Part shown: one piece after another, positions 26,001-34,514 of the stretch | Layout: every line of letters begins with the position of its first letter | How positions within the stretch are numbered: position 1 is the stretch's first letter | Origin: an uncultured Clostridium sp. | Lineage (GTDB): Bacteria; Bacillota; Clostridia; Clostridiales; Clostridiaceae | Assembly (NCBI GenBank): GCA_934746015.1 | Contig: CAKVEW010000017.1 | Location: forward strand, 1-64,000 | Direction of reading: 5' to 3' | DNA length: 64,000 nt | Position numbers and translations under genes: made by a program | Notes under the pieces: generated by a model | Told to the model about the DNA's origin: nothing | What the model saw: only the letters and a program-made list of their open reading frames with translations | The model's database searches: none

Positions 26001-27587
26001 TTATAATATATTAAAGAAAGCTCCTATTATACCTATTGCAAATGTTAATATTAAAGTAATATATAATCCATTCTTAGGACACTTTTTAATAATATAGTAA
26101 TATAAAAATACCATTGCATAAGGTAATAATTTAGGTAATAATGAATTTACTAAATCGTCTAATATTATTTCTTTTCCACCAAAATCTAATACTGTTGTTA
26201 AAGAAATCTTAACATAATTTGTTACTAATCCAGCTCCAACCATTAATCCAACAATTGTTGCTGCATCAATAAGTTTTTGAATAACATTATCATTCTTAAG
26301 TTTCATAATAATATTTGTACCAAACTTATATCCATACATTGTTCCATAATACTTGGTCAATATACATACTATTAAATTTGGTATTATAAAAACAAATGGT
26401 GCAATAGGATTACCATCGATAGCTAAAGAAGCTGCAAAGGCTCCTGTAATTGTAACAACAACACCTTTAAAGAATGAATCTCCTAACCCAGCTGTAGGTC
26501 CCATTAATCCCGCTTTAGTTGCTGAAATAACTTGACCAGATATAGGTTGTCCTAATGCCCTTTGTTCTTCAAGTGCAATACTAACACCTACAACAAGGTT
26601 ATTTGCCCATAAGTGAGAGTTATAGAATTCAGTATTTCTAAGAACTGCTTCTTGTAATTCATCGCCTTTATACAATTTTTTTAAAGCTGGTAAAATTGTA
26701 TAGCAAAAACCTAGGCCTTGATATCTTTCATAATTTAAGCATGCAGCTAAGAAGTATGAACGAAGATTTATTCTTCTTAAATCTTTTTTAGTTAATATAG
26801 CAGCTTGTGGTGCCACATTCTTTTCTTCATCAATATCCTCAACTTCTTCAGTTTCTTCTTCATTCTTTCCTAAAATACTTATAGCTACAACTACAGCTAT
26901 ACTTAATATAGCTATTGCTAATATGCTTAATCCTAAATATGCTGATAATACATATCCAATTATAAAGAAGCACCATAACTTTTTAAAATCCATCATCTTT
27001 AGAAGCATTGCCATTCCCATTGCTGGCATAATACCTCCAGCAACTGTAAGTCCCCTTCTAATGAATTCTGGTAATGCATTATACAAGCTTTCTACCCATG
27101 TTGCTCCAAAGTAAGTTCCTAGGAATGATGAGAATGTCCAAGTTAAGAATATACCTAAAATACACATATATAAATGAGAATTTACAGCATCTATATTACC
27201 CTTTTTAATTTTTTTATCTGCATCATGAATGAATACTAAATTTAGATTGTAGTCAAGAAGTAATACAAACTGTGCAAATACTCCTATTGGATAAGCTAAT
27301 GCAATCCCTACTTCTGGCTTACTACCACTAGCAATAGCCAATACTGTTGACATCATACCTGCAAATTGTGCATTTGGTGGTACACTTCCACCAACAGGGA
27401 ATACTCCCATGAACATTAATTCAACTGTTCCTCCAACGATCAGTCCTGTTTGCAAGTCTCCCATCAATAATCCTATAATAGGTCCTGCAAATACTGGACG
27501 GCTAATTTGAATATGACCATATCCTAAATTTTCAGTAAGCAAAAGTCCCATTACTATAGCTATTAATAATGATTGCCCTAGTGACAT
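26001..27587 (-). CDS. PTS mannose-family fused EIIC-EIID permease
   Basis: A 528-residue membrane protein in which IIC and IID, usually separate genes, are joined. Residues 1-235 are IIC (GGTVELMFMGVFPVGGSVPPN). A charged Glu/Asp linker follows at about 236-255 (EEETEEVEDIDEEK), then IID from about 262 to the end (INLRSYFLAACLNYERYQGLGFCY, GLMGPTAGLGDSFF). GGGGG lies 8 nt upstream. It is 12 bp after the IIB gene. Both halves keep family motifs and full length, so the fusion is likely functional. No stop or frameshift is seen at the joint. Confidence 0.92.
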   Translation of the reverse strand: MSLGQSLLIAIVMGLLLTENLGYGHIQISRPVFAGPIIGLLMGDLQTGLIVGGTVELMFMGVFPVGGSVPPNAQFAGMMSTVLAIASGSKPEVGIALAYPIGVFAQFVLLLDYNLNLVFIHDADKKIKKGNIDAVNSHLYMCILGIFLTWTFSSFLGTYFGATWVESLYNALPEFIRRGLTVAGGIMPAMGMAMLLKMMDFKKLWCFFIIGYVLSAYLGLSILAIAILSIAVVVAISILGKNEEETEEVEDIDEEKNVAPQAAILTKKDLRRINLRSYFLAACLNYERYQGLGFCYTILPALKKLYKGDELQEAVLRNTEFYNSHLWANNLVVGVSIALEEQRALGQPISGQVISATKAGLMGPTAGLGDSFFKGVVVTITGAFAASLAIDGNPIAPFVFIIPNLIVCILTKYYGTMYGYKFGTNIIMKLKNDNVIQKLIDAATIVGLMVGAGLVTNYVKISLTTVLDFGGKEIILDDLVNSLLPKLLPYAMVFLYYYIIKKCPKNGLYITLILTFAIGIIGAFFNIL

Positions 27588-27599
27588 AAATAATCCCCC

Positions 27600-28064
27600 T
27601 TATAATAAATTTAAAATATTCTTTTTAGATTCAGTTGGTAGTTTTTGTATTTCACAAATAATTCCCCTACTAGTAATTTCCTTTAAAGCATCCAATTCTT
27701 CTTTTGAAACATATACAGTTTTGTATATCTCTTTTTTATCTGGCTTAAAATGAATACTGCCAATATTTAATTTGTCAAGCTTTAACCCCTTATCTAGTAA
27801 AGATAATATTGTAGTGGGACTCTTTACAATTAAAAATATTTTACCTTTTATACTGTTAATTTTTTCTACAGCTGTCATTTCCTCAAGAACGTATAATTTT
27901 TTCCCTTTAGGGCATGCCATTTCCAATAAGCTTTTAAGAATCTTATTATTGGCTGATTCATCATCTACTACTACAAAAGTATCAAAATTAATTGCCTTTG
28001 CCCACGCTGTAATAACTTGGCCATGTAGTAGTCTTTCTTCTACTCTAGCAAAAACAACACTCAT
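27600..28064 (-). CDS. PTS mannose-family EIIB component
   Basis: A 154-residue cytoplasmic IIB. The phosphocarrier His is in RLLHGQV (about residue 14), and the ARVEERLLHGQVITAW opening is diagnostic of the mannose/sorbose/fructose family. It is the first gene of the operon, with AAAGGAGG 6 nt before the ATG. It receives phosphate from the IIA encoded at the far end of the operon, six genes downstream in total. Confidence 0.92.
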   Translation of the reverse strand: MSVVFARVEERLLHGQVITAWAKAINFDTFVVVDDESANNKILKSLLEMACPKGKKLYVLEEMTAVEKINSIKGKIFLIVKSPTTILSLLDKGLKLDKLNIGSIHFKPDKKEIYKTVYVSKEELDALKEITSRGIICEIQKLPTESKKNILNLL

Positions 28065-28210
28065 ATTAACCTCCTTTCTTGAAGCCTTGTCAGTAGATAC
28101 AAAACATATCTAATTGACTGCTTCATTCTTATTATTCCTAAAGCTAGGTTAATAAATAATTAAAAACCTAGATTAGTATACACTTTCAAATAGCACCAAT
28201 AATTAGCTTT

Positions 28211-28224
28211 TGTAATCGTTTATC
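28211..28224. promoter_or_regulatory. Possible catabolite-responsive element upstream of the PTS operon
   Basis: TGTAATCGTTTATC matches the CcpA cre pattern TGWAANCGNTWNCA except for its last two bases, and lies about 150 bp before the IIB start. Weak on its own, but sensible for a sugar PTS. The remainder of 28065-28329 shows no gene. Confidence 0.35.
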
Positions 28225-28329
28225 TTAATTATATTATATTATAAACTTAATTTATTTTCAATACCTAATTTATAAACTTAATTAATTTTAGAATAATTAT
28301 ATAATTTCTTCTAGTATTAATATAAAAAA

Positions 28330-28358
28330 AGCTAACTAAAGAATATCTCTAGTTAGCT
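28330..28358 (-). terminator. Terminator of the Gfo/Idh/MocA gene
   Basis: AGCTAACTA (28330-28338) and TAGTTAGCT (28350-28358) form a 9-bp stem, followed on the minus strand by TTTTTTT. It lies 8 bp after the stop codon. Confidence 0.9.
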
Positions 28359-28365
28359 TAGTTCA

Positions 28366-29271
28366 CTAATTTTTTAATATATACTTAACTATATCCTCAC
28401 ATAATCTATGAGTTATCATTGAATCTTCCATTGATGGATTAGGAATCTTTCCTTCCTTAATTGAAGTTAAAAAATGAATTATTAAATCTTCAAAACCTCT
28501 CTTATAAAGAGTACTTTCCCAACCACCAAAAGTAGTTTTTATCTTTCCTCTATTATTTACTTCAAAGGAATCTACTAAATCTTCAACTACATATTTATTT
28601 CCTTTTACCATGTATTGTATATTTTCTTCTGTTATACCAGCTGTCCTATTCATTATACCTATAGCTGTTGTTTTATCTCCTTTAAAAGTAACAACTACAT
28701 TATTAAGATTATTACCTACTTTAGAGAAATTAATATCCATTCCTTTGATTTCTTCATCCATTAAAAATCTTATGGTATCCACAACATGTATAAAATCTTC
28801 TACAATAAACTTTCTAATACCTCCTGGTGGATAATCTCTATTTTTCTCCATGATAATAATATCTGCTTTTCCTTTATCTTTAAGCTCTCTAAACTTTGGA
28901 CAGAATCTTCTATTAAATCCAACCATAGCAATTAGGTTTTTTTTCTTTGCAAGAGCTTCTATCTCCATACTTTTCTCAAGATTATAAGTTAAAGGTTTGT
29001 CTATATATACATTAACACCTTTTTCTAGTAATTTTTTAGCTATTTCATAATGTCCATCTGCATGAGTTGAAATTATAGCTGCATCAAAATCTTCTTTTAA
29101 TAAATTTTCTAATTTATTATAAGCCCTATCTATCTTATATTTAAGAGACACCTCTTCTAAAACTTTTTTATTTCTAGTTGATATCAAAAGTTCAACATCT
29201 TCCATAGCAGATAGAATTGGTAAATATGCCTTTTGAGCAATAGATCCAATTCCAATTATTGCAACTCTCAT
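28366..29271 (-). CDS. Gfo/Idh/MocA-family oxidoreductase
   Basis: A 301-residue NAD(P)-dependent dehydrogenase. The N-terminal Rossmann motif is VAIIGIGSIAQKAYLP, the conserved EKP-like site appears as IDKPLTYN (about 93-100), and the C-terminal domain follows. Substrates in this family are sugars, inositols or their acids; nothing in the sequence narrows it. AGGGGG precedes the ATG. It is separated from the HAD gene upstream by repeat copy C and a small hairpin, so co-transcription is uncertain. Confidence 0.85.
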   Translation of the reverse strand: MRVAIIGIGSIAQKAYLPILSAMEDVELLISTRNKKVLEEVSLKYKIDRAYNKLENLLKEDFDAAIISTHADGHYEIAKKLLEKGVNVYIDKPLTYNLEKSMEIEALAKKKNLIAMVGFNRRFCPKFRELKDKGKADIIIMEKNRDYPPGGIRKFIVEDFIHVVDTIRFLMDEEIKGMDINFSKVGNNLNNVVVTFKGDKTTAIGIMNRTAGITEENIQYMVKGNKYVVEDLVDSFEVNNRGKIKTTFGGWESTLYKRGFEDLIIHFLTSIKEGKIPNPSMEDSMITHRLCEDIVKYILKN

Positions 29272-29286
29272 CTCTAAACCCCCTCA

Positions 29287-29305
29287 AACTGCCTTACGGC
29301 AGTAA
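29287..29305 (-). terminator. Short hairpin between HAD and Gfo/Idh genes
   Basis: CTGCC/GGCAG (around 29290-29303) is a compact 5-6 bp stem with a 4-nt loop directly at the boundary of repeat copy C. On the minus strand it is followed by TTTGAG, a weak terminator. Confidence 0.4.
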
Positions 29306-29428
29306 TTAATAATGTAAAATTAAGAATGAAGAATTGATGAAATAATTCAGGCAAGCTGAATTATGAAAATTTATAAATTCCTGTGGAATTTATTCCTTAA
29401 TTCTACATTTTACATTCTTCATTCTTCA
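29306..29428. repeat. Dispersed palindromic repeat, copy C
   Basis: It carries AATAATTCAGGCAAGCTGAATTAT-type hairpin arms (29341-29350 with 29355-29364), the AAATTCC/GGAATTT palindrome, and the end motif TTAATTCTACATTTTACATT at about 29398. The left end contains AATGTAAAATTAAGAATGAA, the inverse of the right-end motif. Confidence 0.75.
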
Positions 29429-29432
29429 TTGA

Positions 29433-30236
29433 TTAAATTAAATTTAATCTTCTCAGTCCTTTTTCTATTCCTTCATTAGCTACATCTTCTGTAAAATCAT
29501 AGGCATATGGTTTTAAGCTTTCATGACATCCCCCCATAGCAATTCCATATTTTACAGCTTGGAACATTTCTATATCATTTTCACCATCACCAAAGGCATA
29601 GGCTTTATCTCTACTTATGTCTAATAAATTTAATAATTGTTCAACTCCATATCCCTTTGAATATTTAGCCTTATATATTTCAAAAACTCCTCCATTGCTT
29701 AAATTTGACATAAAAGCATAACCCTTTTCTTTAAATTTTTCAAAAACTAAATTGAAAGAATTTTCGTCATAGGATAAAGCTATAATCTTACTAACTTTAA
29801 CAGTATCTTTGTCCCAATCTTCTTTAAAATTATTTTTATCTAAATGAGCTTCTTCTATAAAGCTTGTTAATTTTTCATTTTTCATATCTAAAACATAATC
29901 ATATTCTTGTCCTTCAAGGATATAAACTACATTGTTTTCTTCTAGGAAATCTAATAATATTTTAAGTTCCTTATTATCCAAAGTTTCATTAAATAAAACT
30001 TTATTATTTATTTCTAAATAAGCACCATTTGAAGCAACATATCCATCTAAACCTAAATCTAATATTGATTTATGAACACAATTCATTGGCCTTCCTGTTG
30101 CTAACACTGTTAAATAACCATTTTCTCTTAGCTTCTCTATAGCTAGCTTTGTTGCTTTTGTTGGATCATATATCTTTTTTGTCCAATCTATTAGGGTTCC
30201 GTCTACATCAAAAAATACTATTCCCTTATTATTCAT
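29433..30236 (-). CDS. HAD-superfamily Cof-type phosphatase
   Basis: A 267-residue phosphatase. Motif I is FFDVDGTLI (catalytic Asp pair), motif II is VLATGRP, and motif IV is FGDGENDIEMF (about 218-228). The large C2B cap between motifs II and III is typical of Cof/YbiV sugar-phosphate and flavin phosphatases. I start at the ATG at 30236, which has AAGGAG 8 nt upstream. A longer frame begins 16 codons earlier without such a site. Substrate not predictable; the neighbouring sugar genes make a sugar phosphate likely. Confidence 0.87.
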   Translation of the reverse strand: MNNKGIVFFDVDGTLIDWTKKIYDPTKATKLAIEKLRENGYLTVLATGRPMNCVHKSILDLGLDGYVASNGAYLEINNKVLFNETLDNKELKILLDFLEENNVVYILEGQEYDYVLDMKNEKLTSFIEEAHLDKNNFKEDWDKDTVKVSKIIALSYDENSFNLVFEKFKEKGYAFMSNLSNGGVFEIYKAKYSKGYGVEQLLNLLDISRDKAYAFGDGENDIEMFQAVKYGIAMGGCHESLKPYAYDFTEDVANEGIEKGLRRLNLI

Positions 30237-30343
30237 CTTTTTCTCCTTTGCCATAATTCTACTTACTATTATTATATAATACAAAATAAAAATTAAAAGC
30301 CCTTAATCTTCAGTAATACTTAATTCTACATTAATAATAAAAA

Positions 30344-30377
30344 CTGTATGATATTGAAAAAATCCAATCTCATACAG
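30344..30377 (-). terminator. Terminator of the oligosaccharide ABC importer operon
   Basis: CTGTATGA (30344-30351) pairs with TCATACAG (30370-30377), continued by ATTG/CAAT. On the minus strand it is followed by TTTTTATTATT. It lies just after the binding-protein stop. The same CTGTATGA/TCATACAG stem recurs at 48922-48970. Confidence 0.85.
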
Positions 30378-30395
30378 CTTTCTAATTACTTTGTA

Positions 30396-32072
30396 TTATT
30401 TATTCCATAACTCTAATCTTTCTTTTAATAAATCTGTAACGCCTTTATTTACTTTATCTATATCATAACTCTTTATGGTTTCTATTATCTTATCCCAAGC
30501 TTTATCAAAATCTTCTGGCTTTCCAAGTACAGCTTGAGTTGCTTCCTGTTGAATATAGTCATCAGCCTTCTTTTGTATTATAGCCATATCGCTATCACTT
30601 GGAATATTCAATTGCCAAACTTGTCCATGCTTAGCAACTCCAAGTTCTTCATCTGATGGGAATAGATCTGGCCATGCCTCAGCTTTATATCCTGCTAAAG
30701 TCTCTTTTTCTGCCTCAGTATAATTTGCCATCATACTTTCAACAGTAGTAGTTGAATAGCTATCTCCATTTTTATCTAAAGCTCCAACTCCTTTTTGTGG
30801 GAATGGATATACATAATATCCAACACCTGTTTTCTTTGTAAAGTCTGGATCTGTATTTTTTTGAGCTTGGATATCAGGTAAGAATTCTCTCTTTCCTTCA
30901 TCATTAATCTTATAGTGAGTTCCTTCTATACCCCAGTTTAATAAAACTTGAGCTTCGTCTGATGCTATCCAATCTAAGAATTCAAATGCTCTTTTCGGAT
31001 CTTTGCAAGTTGAAGAAATTCCATATCCAAAACCTCCACTAAATCCATAATCCTTTAAAGTTTGATCTTTTTGCTTACTTGCATCAATAACTACTGGTAA
31101 TCTAGCATATGTTGCTTCATCTTTTCCTTCACCAATTAAAGTAATTGCTGCTGATTGATAATCCCAATATGCATCTGCTAATCCAACTACTCTTCCTGCT
31201 GCTATCTTAGCTTTATAAGTATCTTCCTTTTGAGTAAAGGATTCTGGATCTAATAATCCTTCATCGTTCATCTTATTTAACCATTTAAAATACTCTTTAA
31301 CTTCAGGAAGTAAGAATTTATAAGTTACTTCATTAGTATCAGTATTTACTGCAAATTGTCCATCATCTGGAATACCTGCTGCAAGAGATGCTCTATTTCC
31401 TACTGTAATTAACCATCTCCAGTCACTAGCCATTAAAGATAATCCTATTCTCTTTTGTCCATCTGCTGTTGTAGGATTCTTTTCTAAATATTCCTTCATA
31501 ACTTTTTCATAGTCATAAATTGTTTTTATTTCTGGATATCCCATTTCTTTAAGAACTTGATGTTGTAGTTGCATAGTACCTGATGGATCAAATACTTTGT
31601 TTACAGCACCATAAGTACCAACTGTATATATTGAAGGATCAGCATTGCTATATTTTAATCTATTTATTTGATCTCCATATAAGGCTTTTAAATTTTCTCC
31701 ACCCTTCTCCATATATTCATCTAACTTAATAATTGCACCTGCATCTACTAACTTAGATGTATCTCCTTTACCAAAGATTATATCTGGATATTCTCCACTT
31801 GCTATCATAAGTGGAACTGCTTGAGTATCTCCTGCTACTGGGTGTTCAAATTTCAAAGTTACACCTGTTAATTCTGTTATCTTCTTTGCAACATCATCAG
31901 TAAAAGGTATATCCTCACTTAAATCTGCTGAAAAAATAGTAAAGGTGATTGGAGATTTATCTGCTCCATCTGATGACTTAGAACCTTCATCCGCTTTCTT
32001 ACCACAGCCAACAAAAACTGATGTAATCATTAAACCTGCTAATAATAAAGAGAATATTTTTTTCTTTTTCAT
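30396..32072 (-). CDS. Oligosaccharide ABC importer, substrate-binding lipoprotein (LplA/YtcQ-like)
   Basis: A 558-residue extracellular solute-binding protein. The signal ends in a lipobox SVFVGC at about residue 20. The long family-1 fold (about 500 residues, FSADLSEDIPFTDDVAKKI at the mature N-terminus) is typical of binding proteins paired with LplB/LplC-type permeases that take up plant-derived oligosaccharides. I start at the ATG at 32072 with AGGAGGG upstream. An upstream in-frame ATG would place 22 hairpin-encoded residues before the signal peptide. The nearby GH31, GH3, GH95 and GH42 genes suggest xyloglucan oligosaccharides as ligand. Confidence 0.9.
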   Translation of the reverse strand: MKKKKIFSLLLAGLMITSVFVGCGKKADEGSKSSDGADKSPITFTIFSADLSEDIPFTDDVAKKITELTGVTLKFEHPVAGDTQAVPLMIASGEYPDIIFGKGDTSKLVDAGAIIKLDEYMEKGGENLKALYGDQINRLKYSNADPSIYTVGTYGAVNKVFDPSGTMQLQHQVLKEMGYPEIKTIYDYEKVMKEYLEKNPTTADGQKRIGLSLMASDWRWLITVGNRASLAAGIPDDGQFAVNTDTNEVTYKFLLPEVKEYFKWLNKMNDEGLLDPESFTQKEDTYKAKIAAGRVVGLADAYWDYQSAAITLIGEGKDEATYARLPVVIDASKQKDQTLKDYGFSGGFGYGISSTCKDPKRAFEFLDWIASDEAQVLLNWGIEGTHYKINDEGKREFLPDIQAQKNTDPDFTKKTGVGYYVYPFPQKGVGALDKNGDSYSTTTVESMMANYTEAEKETLAGYKAEAWPDLFPSDEELGVAKHGQVWQLNIPSDSDMAIIQKKADDYIQQEATQAVLGKPEDFDKAWDKIIETIKSYDIDKVNKGVTDLLKERLELWNK

Positions 32073-32101
32073 ATTTACCCTCCTAAAATTTAATTTGCCC
32101 T

Positions 32102-32134
32102 TCCCCTGGGGACCATATATTGGTCCCCAAGGGA
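32102..32134 (-). promoter_or_regulatory. Intercistronic stem-loop before the binding-protein gene
   Basis: A 13-bp stem (32102-32114 with 32122-32134, one G-U pair in the RNA) with a 7-nt loop lies between the permease stop and the binding-protein ribosome binding site. No U-run follows. Such structures often stabilise a downstream transcript segment so the binding protein is made in excess. Confidence 0.6.
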
Positions 32135-32230
32135 CCATATTTTTACAATTTATATAAACAAAGTTTCAAAATATAAACCCAAAGAAACTTTATGTTTACC
32201 AATTTAATTAGTTATACTTTTTTCATTTTT

Positions 32231-33118
32231 CTAACTCTTAACTGCTCCTAAAGTCATTCCTGAAACGAAGTATTTTTGCACAAATGGATAAACCATTAAT
32301 ATTGGTACAGTTGCAACTATTGTAATAGCCATCTTTATAGATTCTGGATTGGACCTTGCTTGCTGTAATGTTGGGTTATGAATATCTACTGTAGCGGCTG
32401 CGTTATCCATAATCTTCTTTAATTCATATTGCAATGTAGTTAAGCTATCATTGGTTCTAGCATAAATATATGTGTCAAACCAACTGTTCCATTGACCAAC
32501 TGCAATAAATAAAGCTACTGTTGCTATAACAGGTAAACTTAATGGGAATACGATTTTTCTAAATACAACCCAGTCATTAGCTCCATCTATAGCTGCTGAT
32601 TCATATAAAGCTTCAGGTAATCCATCCATAAATGCTCTTACAACTATAACATTAAAGGCTGAAATAAGTGTAGGTAAAATATAGACTGCAAAGTTATTTA
32701 CTAAGCCTAATTTTCTAATTACTAAGTATTCTGGAATTAAACCTCCACTTACGTACATAGTGACTATAAATAATATAGTAACAAATTTATTAAAGATAAA
32801 ATCTCTTCTGCTTAATGTATAAGCTAACATAGTAGTAGCTAATACCCCTGTAACTGTTCCTATAACAGTTCTTAAAACTGAATTTACAAAAGCCATTGGC
32901 AATTTACTACTTCCTGAAAATATTTCTTCATAATTTTTTAATGTAAATACTCTTGGCCAAATGTGTATTCCACCTTTAACTGTATCTCCAGCATCATTTA
33001 ATGATATGGCTAGTACATTTAAGAATGGATATAAAGTTATGCCAACTATAAATAACATAATTATAACTAATGCTATATCAAAAACTTCAATCTTATTTTT
33101 TTTCTTTTTAAGTTTCAT
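32231..33118 (-). CDS. Oligosaccharide ABC importer permease (LplC-like)
   Basis: A 295-residue permease with six spans. The EAA motif is in EALYESAAIDGANDWVVFRKIVFPLSLPVIATV (about 180-210), the contact with the shared ATPase. No cognate ATPase gene is in the window, as is usual for this class, where an MsmX-type ATPase is shared. It lies 26 bp after the other permease. Confidence 0.92.
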   Translation of the reverse strand: MKLKKKKNKIEVFDIALVIIMLFIVGITLYPFLNVLAISLNDAGDTVKGGIHIWPRVFTLKNYEEIFSGSSKLPMAFVNSVLRTVIGTVTGVLATTMLAYTLSRRDFIFNKFVTILFIVTMYVSGGLIPEYLVIRKLGLVNNFAVYILPTLISAFNVIVVRAFMDGLPEALYESAAIDGANDWVVFRKIVFPLSLPVIATVALFIAVGQWNSWFDTYIYARTNDSLTTLQYELKKIMDNAAATVDIHNPTLQQARSNPESIKMAITIVATVPILMVYPFVQKYFVSGMTLGAVKS

Positions 33119-33144
33119 TTATAATCCCTCCTATGACTTTGCTA

Positions 33145-34119
33145 TTATTTTAGTAAACTTCCTTCTCCATCATTAAATTTCTTTGATGTCTTATTTGCCA
33201 AGTATATCAATACAATTCCTACTACTGATTTAAAGATACCAATTGCTGTACCAAAGGAATATCTAAACATACCAATACCATAATCTAAAGCATATTTATC
33301 TATAACTAAAGCTTTACTTTCTATAACTTTATTACTTAATAGCATTTGCTTTTCAAAACCTATATTTAGTATGTTACCTATACTCATAATTAGTAAAACT
33401 AATATTGTATTTTTAATTAGTGGTAATGTAATACTAAACATTCTTCTAAATCTTCCTGCTCCATCAACCTTTGCTGCATCATAGAGTTCTGGATCTATAG
33501 CTGTCATTGCCGCTAAATATATAATTGCATTCCATCCCATTTCCTTCCAGACATCTGAAGCTGTTACTATTCCCCAAAACATGCTTGTACTAGATAAAAA
33601 CTTAATTGGCTGAGAAATAATATTTAACTTCATAAGAATTTCATTTACAACTCCAGCATTTGCTAAAATATTAGTAACTATTGTAGCTGCCACAACCCAT
33701 GATATAAAGTGTGGTAGATAGGAAATCGTTTGAACTATTTTTTTAAACTTAGTATATTTTAATTCATTCAAAAGAAGTGCAAATAATATTGCTGATGATG
33801 TTCCAAATACTAAGCCTAGAATACTCATACCTAATGTATTTTTTAAAGACTCGTAAAATAATGGTTCATTAAATAAATCTATAAAATGTTTAAATCCAAC
33901 CCATTCCTGTTCAAAAAATGATAACTGTGGCTTATAATTTTGAAAAGCCATAGTCCAGCCAAATAGTGGCAAGTATTTAAATATAATTACCCAGATAACA
34001 AAAGGAAAGGACATTGCTATTAACACCCATTGCTTTTTAATGTTTTTCCAGGTAATTTTCTTTTCCTTCTTCTTAGCTTCTTTTTTTGTTTTTAAATTAA
34101 CATCTCTCACAAGCTGCAT
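33145..34119 (-). CDS. Oligosaccharide ABC importer permease (LplB-like)
   Basis: A 324-residue permease. A basic Lys-rich N-terminus (2-30) precedes six spans. The EAA-like loop is ELYDAAKVDGAGRFRRMFSITLPLIKNT (about 215-242). First gene of the importer operon, with GGAGGGG before the ATG. The partner is the LplC-like permease downstream. Confidence 0.92.
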   Translation of the reverse strand: MQLVRDVNLKTKKEAKKKEKKITWKNIKKQWVLIAMSFPFVIWVIIFKYLPLFGWTMAFQNYKPQLSFFEQEWVGFKHFIDLFNEPLFYESLKNTLGMSILGLVFGTSSAILFALLLNELKYTKFKKIVQTISYLPHFISWVVAATIVTNILANAGVVNEILMKLNIISQPIKFLSSTSMFWGIVTASDVWKEMGWNAIIYLAAMTAIDPELYDAAKVDGAGRFRRMFSITLPLIKNTILVLLIMSIGNILNIGFEKQMLLSNKVIESKALVIDKYALDYGIGMFRYSFGTAIGIFKSVVGIVLIYLANKTSKKFNDGEGSLLK

Positions 34120-34240
34120 TATTTACCCCTCCATCTTCTTCAATTCTTACTTCAACTCTTAATAAAATAATAATATTTTCTATCCCCTCTTTATACCTAT
34201 AAAAATGTATATGTTTTCATATAAAAATTAGAGAATACTC

Positions 34241-34310
34241 AATTGAACATATGTAAGCTTGCTTATTCCGTCGTTCCTCCAAGTCATCGCAAACTTACAT
34301 ATGTTCAATT
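34241..34310. repeat. Long hairpin element, copy 1 (conserved-loop family)
   Basis: Perfect 17-bp arms (34241-34257 and 34294-34310, AATTGAACATATGTAAG type), one mismatch, then TTGC/GCAA (34259-34262 and 34289-34292) enclose a 26-nt loop starting TTATTCCGTCG. A second copy at 63247-63316 has the same loop but unrelated arms. It lies in the gene-free stretch 34120-34514. Confidence 0.85.
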
Positions 34311-34332
34311 ACAAGACAAAAAGGATAATGAA

Positions 34333-34493
34333 GGAGCTGTCGCACAATGTAAAATGAATAATTAAAAATGTAAAATTAAAGAAAAAACTCCCTTAGGAGT
34401 TTCTAAAATATATATTTTTTTAGTAATTCCTTTGGAATTACATCAATAATTCTACATTTTACATTCTACATTTTTAATTTAGGAGCTGTTGCA
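34333..34493. repeat. Dispersed palindromic repeat, copy D, flanked by 12-bp near-repeats
   Basis: The element (about 34345-34481) carries AAAACTCC/GGAGTTT and AATTCC/GGAATT hairpins, and AAATGTAAAATTAA-type inverted ends. It is flanked by GGAGCTGTCGCA (34333-34344) and GGAGCTGTTGCA (34482-34493), which look like a target duplication with one change. The right flank is part of the palindrome GGAGCTGTTGCAACAGCTCC. Confidence 0.75.
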
Positions 34494-34501
34494 ACAGCTC
34501 C
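34482..34501 (-). terminator. Palindromic hairpin after the DUF624 gene
   Basis: GGAGCTGTTGCAACAGCTCC is a perfect 20-bp palindrome 14 bp after the stop at 34515. The U-run is poor, perhaps because repeat copy D interrupted the original downstream sequence. Confidence 0.55.
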
Positions 34502-34514
34502 CACAATAATTCTT

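Noticed and set aside
32073..32138. Longer N-terminus of the solute-binding lipoprotein
   Set aside because: The extra 22 residues come from the intercistronic hairpin, precede the lipoprotein signal and lack a ribosome binding site.
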